A stretch of 64,000 nt of DNA from Drosophila pseudoobscura (taxonomy: Eukaryota > Arthropoda > Insecta > Diptera > Drosophilidae). Location: assembly GCF_009870125.1 (NCBI RefSeq), contig NC_046679.1:12648001-12712000 (forward strand), read 5' to 3'. The notes beneath the pieces are model-generated. The model had not been told where the DNA came from. It saw only the letters and a program-made list of their open reading frames with translations, and ran no database searches. Below, one piece after another: positions 36,805 through 44,936 of the stretch; position 1 is the stretch's first letter, and every line of letters starts with the position of its first letter. The position numbers and the translations under genes are program-made.

Positions 36805-37974
36805 TTACAAATAAATACGTGTTACCTGACGAATGGACAATTTCTTGTTACACATTGGACACTTGTGTGTGGCGCGAATGGCAGATTCGATGCATTGGCG
36901 GCAGAAAACGTGGCCACATTTTGTCGACGATGGCTCTCGTTGGAGTAAGCAGTCCAGACAAACAGGGCACTTGTAGCCTTCGCCCGAAGACTGATTTTGG
37001 TCGTTGCGCTTGCGCTTCGGAGGAGACACGTCGCTGGCGACGACATCCGAAGTGGTACAAGCTGTAGTAGGAGTACTGGGGCTAGCATAGCTACGACGCC
37101 GACTAGGAGGAGTGGCTATAGTGTAGTCATCCAAATCAATCGTGGCTATTGGGCTGTTCTGTCTGATCGGAGTGCACAAGTCAATCACCGCTTCTGGTAC
37201 ACGATTCGCTGCAGATCTACGATGTGTATCGTCCACGTTCAGTAAATTTATAACCTCCACTGGCGCTACTGCAGGAAAACAGAAAAATTATAGCTGCTTC
37301 CATTCACAGGACCATGGTCCACAACACGGTTGGCTTACTGTCAGAAGGGCGAAAAACACGGCGGGCCATCCGTGGGGTCGATGTTGCTGTTCCACTGGTC
37401 TCAGGGCTAATGCTTGAGACTACTTCTGAGCAGTAGCGATTTACTGAAAAACAGACCAATTAGTCCCTTGCATGAGGTTAAGATGGCTTAAGCATACTGC
37501 GCTCTATTTCAGCTTCCACCTGGGAAATATCTATGGAGAGTGCCGAGCTCTGCCCAGAGTGGTTGTTGAATGAAACGGAAGCATCCGGGCTAGATTGACC
37601 ATCATCGATGATCACAGCATATCCCACACTACCGTCCATAACGGAATGCTCCGAGGTATCGCCAGTAGTGTGACTGCTTGACGCAGAGCGAGAGAACAAG
37701 CTTGTTGAGGTAGAGTTAGAGCTAATGCCGGTGGTGCTGATGCTGCTGCTTGAACTGGAACTGAAGTTCGACAAGGAGTTCTCGCTACTTGTATAAGTGG
37801 AGCTTATTTCGATTGGGCCGGATCTAGTAACTCTGAAGGTTTCCAATGATATGTCAATTGTTAACGAACCATTTGAGAAATTCTACTGAACACACCAAAA
37901 AATATATAAGTGTAAGGTTCAACGCGCACAAACAAGAGTCGTCTTACCGAAAAAGAGCGTGAAAAGTTTGCCAT
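36805..37974 (-). CDS. dgrn: RING-type SUMO-targeted ubiquitin ligase, degringolade-like, 326 aa
   Basis: Exons are 37974-37948 (MANFSRSFS), 37882-37498, 37443-37339 and 37268-36805, phase-consistent throughout. The C-terminus is a C3HC4 RING (about residues 273-316): CPVC, then TKCGHVFCRQC and CPMC, ending ...TRIYL much as RNF4 ends. Before it lie three SUMO-interaction-type motifs, VINL (178-181), VIDL (200-203) and TIDL (215-218), and a basic PPKRKR patch (255-260). Clustered SIMs plus a C-terminal RING define the RNF4/Slx5-8 class; Drosophila has one well-known member, Dgrn, a nuclear E3 that ubiquitinates SUMOylated or SUMO-bound proteins and modulates Hairy/Groucho repression. Length (I recall 319 aa in D. 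melanogaster) fits. The N-terminal half is Ser/Thr-rich and disordered-looking. The gene is head to head with Sec20 across a triplicated intergenic unit. Confidence 0.8.
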
Positions 37975-38339
37975 GGCTCAGAACAGGAGAATTCACGCTT
38001 CAGGAAGAAATAGCTCTGAATGAAGAATGAGATTGTTAATTTTTGCAATTTTTATAAAATTTTTGCGGCGCCACTGGCTTGACAGCTGTAAAGCACTAAA
38101 AAATACCAGCTCGGTATATTCCGACTGGCGCCATATTACTGCTTCTTCTTACTCTTTCGGCCCGTTCTTTCTCCCCTCTACTTTTCTTTGGATACAGGAA
38201 ACTAATCATATCCATGAATACGTCTAAAACATATCAATCAGAGGGAATTTCTTTATTAATTACGTTTTAAAAACAGTTTGGAAAACAAGACGGTATATTT
38301 TGGTATATTTCTGAGGGTCAGACTGCATATTTTATCAGC

Positions 38340-38349
38340 GGTCACACTG
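38340..38349 (+). promoter_or_regulatory. Ohler Motif 1 in unit 1
   Basis: GGTCACACTG matches Motif 1 (YGGTCACACTR), the M1BP site typical of Drosophila housekeeping promoters. Motif 6-like GGTATATTTT copies lie about 30-50 bp upstream. Confidence 0.75.
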
Positions 38350-38409
38350 ATTTCCACGTTCACAAGGCGGGCTGCCAAAAAAAAAAAAAAAATAAATAAA
38401 AAAGTAGTC

Positions 38410-38658
38410 ATGGACAAGGATAAATTCACGCTTCAGGAAGAAATAGGTCTGAATGAATTGAGATTGTTAATTTTTGCAATTTTTATAAAATTTTTGCGGC
38501 GCCACTGGCTTGACAGCTGTAAAGCACTAAAAAATACCAGCTCGGTATATTCCGACTGGCGCCATATTACTGCTTCTTCTTACTCTTTCGGCCCGTTCTT
38601 TCTCCCCTCTACTTTTCTTTGGATACAGGAAACTAATCATATCCATGAATACGTCTAA
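38410..38658 (+). pseudogene. Chimeric ORF with the Sec20 N-terminus at the unit 1/2 junction, 82 codons
   Basis: The ATG and first nine codons equal Sec20 (MDKDKFTLQ). The frame then runs into duplicated intergenic sequence (EEIGLNELRLLIF...) and stops at 38658. It arose from the tandem duplication. A transcript started at unit 1's Motif 1 would carry it as an upstream ORF. No reason to think it makes a functional protein. Confidence 0.55.
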
Positions 38659-38746
38659 AACATATCAATCAGAGGGAATTTCTTTATTAATTACGTTTTA
38701 AAAACAGTTTGGAAAACAAGACGGTATATTTTGGTATATTTCTGAG

Positions 38747-38779
38747 GGTCACACTGTATATTTATCAGCGGTCACACTG
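38747..38779 (+). promoter_or_regulatory. Doubled Motif 1 in unit 2
   Basis: GGTCACACTG occurs twice here, at 38747-38756 and 38770-38779. In units 1 and 3 the first position reads GGTCAGACTG, one mismatch from the motif. Unit 2 therefore differs in likely promoter strength. Confidence 0.75.
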
Positions 38780-38838
38780 ATTTCCACGTTCACAAGGCGG
38801 GCTGCCAAAAAAAAAAATAAATAAATAAAAAAGTAGTC

Positions 38839-38892
38839 ATGGACAAGGATAAATTCACGCTTCAGGAAGAAATAGGTCTGAATGAAGAATGA
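38839..38892 (+). pseudogene. Short Sec20 N-terminal remnant at the unit 2/3 junction, 17 codons
   Basis: ATG plus Sec20 codons (MDKDKFTLQ) continue as EEIGLNEE and then stop. It is the counterpart of the 82-codon frame at 38410, closed early by the GAATGAAGAATGAG sequence form. It could act as a short upstream ORF. Confidence 0.55.
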
Positions 38893-39201
38893 GATTGTTA
38901 ATTTTTGCAATTTTTATAAAATTTTTGCGGCGCCACTGGCTTGACAGCTGTAAAGCACTAAAAAATACCAGCTCGGTATATTCCGACTGGCGCCATATTA
39001 CTGCTTCTTCTTACTCTTTCGGCCCGTTCTTTCTCCCCTCTACTTTTCTTTGGATACAGGAAACTAATCATATCCATGAATACGTCTAAAACATATCAAT
39101 CAGAGGGAATTTCTTTATTAATTACGTTTTAAAAACAGTTTGGAAAACAAGACGGTATATTTTGGTATATTTCTGAGGGTCAGACTGCATATTTTATCAG
39201 C

Positions 39202-39211
39202 GGTCACACTG
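39202..39211 (+). promoter_or_regulatory. Ohler Motif 1 of the Sec20-proximal promoter
   Basis: GGTCACACTG about 60 bp before the Sec20 ATG. Motif 6-type GGTATATTTT copies lie upstream near 39152-39172. Together they form a TATA-less housekeeping core promoter. Confidence 0.75.
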
Positions 39212-39271
39212 ATTTCCACGTTCACAAGGCGGGCTGCAAAAAAAAAAAAAAAAATAAATAAAAAAGTAGTC

Positions 39272-40017
39272 ATGGACAAGGATAAATTCACGCTACAGTC
39301 CATTCGGCAAGACCTCATTGACAACAATTTGCAAGCCAAGGCAATTATTCAGGTGAGTAGTGCCCAGAGAAACGCCCGGTCCGTAAAGTATAATATCGAA
39401 ACAACAAATTAAAGGACATAGTAAACAGTAGAACATCCATTTCCGAGCTTGAGGAGCTGAATGAAGCTGGACGGGCAAGGCTGTCGGCCATTCGCAAAAG
39501 CATCGAGCGCTTGGATGACTGGGCACGTGACATGGCCGACACATCTTTGGCGAAGGAGGTGGACACACATAGGGATCAATTCTCCAAAACATTGCAGGCA
39601 TTCCGCAAAGCAAATGTGGCGACTATGCTGGAGATCGAAAAAGCCAACCGAGAGGAGCTAATGGCCATAACTGGCGAGAGTGAGTTGCGGCAACGGACCA
39701 CAGCGAGAGCACGACACAACCAGGGCAGTCTGGTGTCGCAGGAGAACGATGTAACCGAGAAAATGCTGGCCATTTCGCGGCATCTGTCGGAGACTACGCA
39801 GAAAAGCGCCGTCACGCTGGAAACCCTAGTGGCGTCGTCACAGAATGTGGAAGCCACAAGTGACGAGCTGCATCACACAGCCGGCAGCATTAAAATGTCC
39901 GGAAAGCTGCTGAAAAAGTACGGTAGACGCGAATGCACCGACAAGATGCTGGTATTCTTTGCGTTTTGTCTGTTCCTTGTTTGTGTCTTTTACATTGTAC
40001 AGAAGCGACTGTTTTAG
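39272..40017 (+). CDS. Sec20: Sec20 (BNIP1 homologue), Golgi-to-ER SNARE, 227 aa
   Basis: Exon 1 is 39272-39352 (27 codons, donor GTGAGT) and exon 2 is 39415-40017. The product has an N-terminal helical region, a SNARE-type heptad segment around residues 140-200 (MLAISRHLSETTQ, LETLVASSQNVEATSDEL, SGKLLKKY) and a C-terminal transmembrane anchor (LVFFAFCLFLVCVFYIV) with a short KRLF tail, the layout of a tail-anchored t-SNARE. Length matches human BNIP1 (228 aa). Known role of the family: the Sec20-Use1-Syntaxin18 complex receives COPI vesicles at the ER, and BNIP1 also affects ER shape and apoptosis. The start is fixed by the conserved MDKDKF and by splicing. Upstream are three tandem promoter units, two bearing copies of its first codons. 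Confidence 0.92.
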
Positions 40018-40193
40018 GAAGGCGACCCCGATCAAAGTATACGATTCGGTGTTAAGTCAGTCGGTAGCTTAAGGGTTTCACTTTGTCGTTTAGGAAATAG
40101 GGAATAGTTAATGTCAACAGCAGGCCAGCATGGAGCCTCTAAAACTATGGATGTAATTATTAATTATTATAGTTAAGCGCTATTTGCTCTTAG

Positions 40194-40199
40194 TTTATT
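40194..40199 (-). other. Poly(A) signal of the 84-aa secreted gene
   Basis: AATAAA on the minus strand about 60 nt past the stop at 40261. It lies inside the likely 3' UTR of the convergent Sec20 transcript. Confidence 0.5.
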
Positions 40200-40260
40200 T
40201 ATCTAATATTTCCGAACTGCAAATGTAAATCACTTTTTATAAATACATATACTCGTACGG

Positions 40261-40515
40261 CTAGTACGGACACCTGGGCACTCCGCCTGGATTAGTGAAT
40301 CCATTTGTATTGACCAAACGGCAGATATCTTTGTACGAGCGCTGATGTTGCTGCGGCCTCGGTCCTTGCGTTTGCCTATAGTAGCCAGGATAAGACGGCT
40401 GTGGTGGTGGATAGTAGTAGCCGCCCCCTTGAAATAGCTGGCCAAGCACTGTTCCTTGGTAAGAGGTGCTCAAAACAAACCACAGAAGAATAGCACTGAT
40501 ATAGCCAGGACGCAT
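40261..40515 (-). CDS. Small secreted Tyr/Pro/Gln-rich protein, 84 aa
   Basis: Single exon. MRPGYISAILLWFVLSTSYQG with TVLG forms a signal peptide, with cleavage likely before QLFQ. The mature part has a GGGYYYPPPQPSYPGYY tract, then a more ordered tail (YKDICRLVNTNGFTNPGGVPRCPY) with two Cys that may pair. The tail looks conserved in style (residue mix unlike random frames), which is why I call it. It lies between Sec20 and RpL30, converging on Sec20. The family is not one I can name; a matrix, cuticle or antimicrobial-type peptide is possible. Confidence 0.75.
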   Translation of the reverse strand: MRPGYISAILLWFVLSTSYQGTVLGQLFQGGGYYYPPPQPSYPGYYRQTQGPRPQQHQRSYKDICRLVNTNGFTNPGGVPRCPY

Positions 40516-40796
40516 GATGTTCGTACATATATGCGACTGCTCAGTTTGAGATTATAATTCTGAATAGCATTGCGGCTGGAATAAATCTCTGCCCTACTTA
40601 TGAGATTTCTGCAACCTTGCTCTAAATGGGAAATTACGAGTATGTGATAGTCTGTTTTCATTGCCAATGATACTGATAACGGAGAGAGCGCGACCATTAG
40701 TAAAAGAGAAACAATACACGACCGCAGACACAATTCAGATTCGCCGAGAGACAGTTTCTTTGGATTTCCATGGGCAGTTCTTCTTTAACCCATATT

Positions 40797-40802
40797 TTTA
40801 TT
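40797..40802 (-). other. Poly(A) signal of RpL30
   Basis: AATAAA on the minus strand only 22 nt past the stop, giving the short 3' UTR usual for ribosomal protein genes. Confidence 0.7.
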
Positions 40803-40823
40803 CAAGTTTAAATAAAATTCCAT

Positions 40824-41159
40824 TTAGTTCTCGGTCAATGAGCGGATGATGTCCGAATCTCCAGGATCGGTAATGGACATGGTGCACACGCGGAAGTATT
40901 TACCGCAGGCGGTTCCCAGCTCAATGTTCGTTCCGCTGTAGTGCTGGACCTCAGTCTTGGCCAACATCGCGTAGTACTCAATCTCAGACTTCCTCAGGGC
41001 GGGCGTGTTGCTGGCGATCAGCACCAATTTGGCCTTGCCCTGACGCAAAGTCTTCAGCGACTGCTTGTATCCCAGGCAATATTTGCCGGATTTCATCACC
41101 AGCGCCAGACGCGCATTGGTGCTCTCCAGCGCCTTCTTCTGCTTCTTTGGGGCAACCAT
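40824..41159 (-). CDS. RpL30: Ribosomal protein L30 (eL30), 111 aa
   Basis: [20 protein letters not shown] through to IIRSLTEN is full-length eL30, a component of the large cytosolic ribosomal subunit with the L7Ae/L30e RNA-binding fold. Length equals the fly protein as I recall it (111 aa). The coding part is uninterrupted, but a 5' UTR intron is evident: donor CGGAAG/GTGTG at 41230/41229 and acceptor TTTTTCAG before 41175. The likely start lies in the pyrimidine run (CTTTCTTTTTTTGC on the minus strand) near 41245-41258, as in TOP-type ribosomal promoters. Motif 6-like GGTATATTTT repeats lie just upstream and match those of Sec20. The 5' UTR intron argues against a recent processed retrocopy. 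Confidence 0.95.
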   Translation of the reverse strand: MVAPKKQKKALESTNARLALVMKSGKYCLGYKQSLKTLRQGKAKLVLIASNTPALRKSEIEYYAMLAKTEVQHYSGTNIELGTACGKYFRVCTMSITDPGDSDIIRSLTEN

Positions 41160-41256
41160 TTTTCAATATTTAAATCTGAAAAAACAGATTAATTAACAAT
41201 AAAAATTTAAAAACAAAAAAAAAACACACCTTCCGCTTGAGAATGCAAAAAAAGAA

Positions 41257-41277
41257 AGAAATATACCAAAATATACC
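41257..41277 (-). promoter_or_regulatory. RpL30 promoter element shared with Sec20
   Basis: On the minus strand this reads GGTATATTTTGGTATATTTC plus T, two Motif 6-like cores in tandem, directly upstream of the pyrimidine-rich start region. The same 21 bp occurs in each dgrn-Sec20 unit (for example 38292-38312). Confidence 0.7.
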
Positions 41278-41390
41278 ATCTCATTTAAAAAATATACCGT
41301 AAATATACTGACGAATTCAAGCTCTATTTTACATATTCCTTGTTTTCGATCTTCCGTCAAATAATACTCGCTATATAGAACATTTAGCCA

Positions 41391-41700
41391 TGCCCACATA
41401 ATTTTAACCGATTAATGAATTAATGTTCTACACAATTGGTTAGTTTTTAGTCCTTGCTTTTATTGTATTTTGCGTAAAAAAAGGCTTAAACGAAAAAGTT
41501 CAAACAAAACAAACCAAAGGGATAGTCGTTCATATTGCTCAATTTAGAGATTCCGTTGAATAATTCTGGCTAGATAACTCCCTTAGTTCTGCCCACATAA
41601 TTTTATCCCATTGATGAATACATTTTCTACAAGATTAGCTCCTTTTAAGTTCTACATTTTATTTAATTTGTCTAAAACAAGGTTTAAACAAAAAAACAGT
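41391..41700. repeat. Diverged direct repeat between RpL30 and Hpr1
   Basis: Two copies of about 110 bp, at 41391-41500 and 41591-41700, 200 bp apart. Both begin TGCCCACATAATTTTA and share the order of ATTRATGAAT, TTCTACA, the TTT-rich middle and AGGYTTAAACRAAAAA. Similarity is partial, so the duplication is old. Confidence 0.65.
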
Positions 41701-41708
41701 GACAACGG

Positions 41709-41760
41709 CACGTGGTTTTTAATATAGTATTTTTTATCGTTATTGATGGCTCTATCGATA
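41709..41760 (+). promoter_or_regulatory. E-box and DRE upstream of Hpr1
   Basis: CACGTG near 41710 and a perfect DRE (TATCGATA, 41753-41760). The DRE binds DREF at housekeeping promoters. The ATG of Hpr1 is about 660 bp downstream, so either the leader is long or these sites serve another start; TATAAAAAG near 41880 is a further candidate element. Confidence 0.45.
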
Positions 41761-42417
41761 AGTGTTTTTCCATCAGCTTATTTCGAATTTCTTCAATTCA
41801 ATGTGATCCAAATCAAATTTCCTTTCAATCTGATAAAATAATTTGTTTTAAAGTGCCTTCAATTTGATTTTAGTATTGTATAAAAAGAGCTGTCAGCGCT
41901 GTAATTCAATATGTAGTTATTATGTAGCCGAACGTGTAGTTACCATAGAGCAGATTACTGATTTTGTAAACCTTATTTTACTAAATATACTTAACAATAT
42001 TGTACATAATTGATTCATTTATCGGATAAAATTATTTTTTCATCACTAGGGGGTTCTAGCTAGCTTCTAGCTAAGCCGATTATAAAAAACCAGGATCATC
42101 ATTTTCGGTAATGAAAAAATTAACCCATTTTGTTCCATTGCGTGTTAAAAAATACCCACGAAAATGATTCAACTTATAGAATTATAACGCAGTTCAGCAG
42201 AAACTAACCGTAGTGTTTCTTCTTAAAAGGAAGTAGAAAGGATTATTTTGCAAGGAAAATCTACAAGCACTGAAGTTGTCTCCCTGTTTAAAAATAATTT
42301 TTTTAATGGTGACCTAAGTGTTAATGTAAACTAGTTGGCTGTTTCTGTACTGTTGTGCAAACAATATTTTTTATATTGTTTTTGGGCTATAATCGTGTAA
42401 TTCTGTTTGGAAATAAA

Positions 42418-44823
42418 ATGAGCACGACTGCAGAAGCGACTGTGAAGCCGCCTCCGATGAAGTCAGCAAATTACTTTGCGCTCCAAACAGCGTTTGAGGT
42501 GAGAAATCGAAAAAGATCGGCGGGAACGAAACAGCGAACCGGCAATATGAAAATCGCAAATATTTACAGAATGCCTTGGAAAAGGCCATCAAGGACAACA
42601 GCGTGGAGATGCTTGTTAAGGAGTACAACAGCTACACTGCCAACTCCGAGCACGACAAGCGTCTGCCTATGGACCATGCCTTTCGAGTGCTCCTCATGAA
42701 GCGCCTGAAAGACGACGTCAAGCGAATCGGTGATCTGGTGCGTCTCTCTGTGGAAGCCACTCGGGCTGAAATCGTATCCAACACCATTCCCGTAGTGCTC
42801 CTTATAGACACTTTCGATGTGGTCACCCTGGATAGGTGTCAGGAGATCTTTAAGTTTGTGGAGGAACTGGTGGATGTGTGGAAGGAGGAGATATTCTTTG
42901 CTTCCTGCAAAAATAACATATTGCGAATGTGCAACGACCTACTGCGTCGCCTGTCCCGTACACAGAACACAGTCTTCTGCGGTCGCATTTTGCTCTTCCT
43001 CTCAAAGTTCTTTCCGTTCTCCGAGCGGTCTGGCTTGAACATTGTTTCCGAGTTCAATTTGGACAACTTGACAGAGTATGGACTGGATAGTAGGGATCAC
43101 GATGACACCGACAATAAAGAGCTTGAGGACACTGCCGAGGACATCCCCCTCAAGATTGATTATGATCTGTATTGTAAGTTTTGGTCGCTTCAGGACTTTT
43201 TTCGCAATCCCAATCAATGCTACGGCAAGGCGCAGTGGAAGATGTTTCATATGGTAAGTGACGATCAAACTGTTGGCTTTGACTGGCTTGTACACGATTA
43301 TTCTTTGCAGCACGCGGACAACATACTTCAGTCATTTGCCAGCTTCAAGCTGGAAGACGTGCGTCCGAGCAACAGCGAGAACGGCAGCGAGGCAGATCAG
43401 GCGATGGATGTAGACGATGACATTGTGGATGCCGCAGTGGCATCCACCGTGAGCAAGGCGAATCACTTTTTTGCCAAGTTTCTAACCAATCCCAAGCTAC
43501 TAGCACTCCAGCTCTCCGATTCGAATTTCCGGCGTGCCGTCCTGGTGCAGTTCCTCATACTCTTTCAGTATCTTCAAGTGAGCGTCAAGTTTAAAATGTA
43601 AGTGAGCGAGGCTTCAGCAACAGGATACTTGAATAATTTGAGCTTCTTTGATTTTAGCGACACATACACCTTAACAACCGAACAGGCTGATTTCATTAAA
43701 GACACGGAGCCGCGAGTGTATAAACTTCTGGAAGAGACCCCGCCATATGGAAGGCGCTTTGCCCGAACGGTTCATCATATGTTGGTGCGCGAGGAGATGT
43801 GGAACAACTGGAAGAACGAGGGCTGCAAAGAGTTCAAGAAGCCGGAAGATCCTCCGTCGAACGACGAGGACAACAAGCCTCCTCCCGCGAAACGACCAAA
43901 GCGTCCACTCGGCGATTCCCTGCGCGATGCTGCGCGTAATGGCAAGTTTTTCCTTGGCAAGTACGTACACATCCCGCTTCTTTGACTTTCCGGAATGAAA
44001 ATCTGAGAAATTCTCCCTTAGCGAGAACCTGACCCGTTTATGGAACTACTCGCCGGACAACTTACAGGCCTGCAAAAGTGAGCAGCGTAACTTCCTGCCC
44101 CTACTGGAAACGTATTTGGAGTCGCCTCACGATAAGATTGATCCAGCCTTCGAGTGGCGAGCTCTGCGCTTACTTGCCCGACAAACTCCTCATTTTTTCA
44201 CTTCGCCCTCGCAGCCGTCTAGCAAGATTTCCGACTATTTGGAGCAGGTGCGCAAGCGTCTCATACGCGACAAAGAGCCCAAGCAAAGCGCCCCGGTATC
44301 CAGCAATGCATCAGAGCAGAACAACGGCCTGGCAGCAAAAAGTACACCCGCAGAAAATGAGCAGGATGCGGGTATGGCGCTGCAAGAAGCAGAGCCAGAG
44401 CAGGATCTCGAGGTGGAAGACACAGATCCCGTTGTGGAGGAAGTGGAAGAGAATCCGGGCCACGAGAAGTCATTGATGGTCACCGCCAAGCATATCGAGG
44501 AGGTGGCACCGCTCATTGGCGAGCCCTGGATGAAGGTGGGCAAAAAGATAGGATTCACCAATGACGAACTGCTGTTCTATCAAATGGAGCATCCCACCGC
44601 CAGTGTTGCCTGCTCGAAAATGCTGTGCACTTGGATCTCAGAGGATGACGATGCCACGCTGGAAAACTGGGCCTATATGCTTGAGGGCCTGGAGATGAAC
44701 CAGGCGGCCGATGCCGTAAAGGCCATCATCGAAAAGGAAAAATCTGGATCTTCTGGAACGACTGCCACTGTTGAGCAGTCGCAGCTCGAAGATGACAACG
44801 ATGTCGAAGTGTTATCCGACTAG
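42418..44823 (+). CDS. Hpr1: THO complex subunit 1 (Hpr1/Thoc1), five exons, 718 aa
   Basis: Exons are 42418-42498, 42570-43253, 43311-43597, 43658-43960 and 44022-44823, all phase-consistent. The protein follows human THOC1 closely: an N-terminal helical body (VVLLIDTFDVVTLDRCQ; the CGRILLFLSKFFPFSERSGL signature near residues 160-180; FWSLQDFFRNP), the WNNWKNEGC motif, a KRPKRPLGD basic stretch, FLGNENLTRLWNYSPDN, an acidic linker, and a C-terminal death-type domain (about 604-690; HIEEVAPLIGEPWMKVGKKIG). THO couples transcription elongation to mRNP packaging and export with UAP56 and limits R-loops; Hpr1 is its large nuclear scaffold. Exon joins recreate THOC1-conserved residues (QYLQVSVKFKI/DTYTL and FLGN/ENL), which supports them. 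The 3' end is 113 bp from the convergent zinc-finger gene. Confidence 0.93.
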
Positions 44824-44936
44824 GATGACCCAAAGCAGCCCGCAGTTTTAAGTTTAGCATCGTTTCATTCATCAAAAATTCCTTTATCACAAGTAAACGT
44901 ATGGGCCTGTTCATAGTCGAACCCACCTCTTGGTCG

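Larger units (their letters stand above)
37991..39285. repeat. Tandem triplication of the dgrn-Sec20 intergenic promoter unit
   Basis: Three near-identical units of 433, 429 and 433 bp: 37991-38423, 38424-38852 and 38853-39285. Each starts at ATTCACGCTTCAGG, runs through an AT-rich block, GGCGCCA sites, paired Motif 6 elements, Motif 1 and a poly-A tract, and ends in the first codons of Sec20 (ATGGACAAGGATAA). The units differ by a few substitutions and small indels: poly-A length, GAATGAATTGAG versus GAATGAAGAATGAG, and CACACTGTATATTTATC versus CAGACTGCATATTTTATC. They are therefore real separate copies in the assembly. The third unit runs into the true Sec20 exon 1. Confidence 0.97.

Noticed and set aside
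38278-38658. 126-codon frame upstream of and through the Sec20-like ATG as a new gene
   Set aside because: Its first part is the promoter and poly-A tract of a tandem unit. It exists because of the duplication and is closed early in the sister unit.
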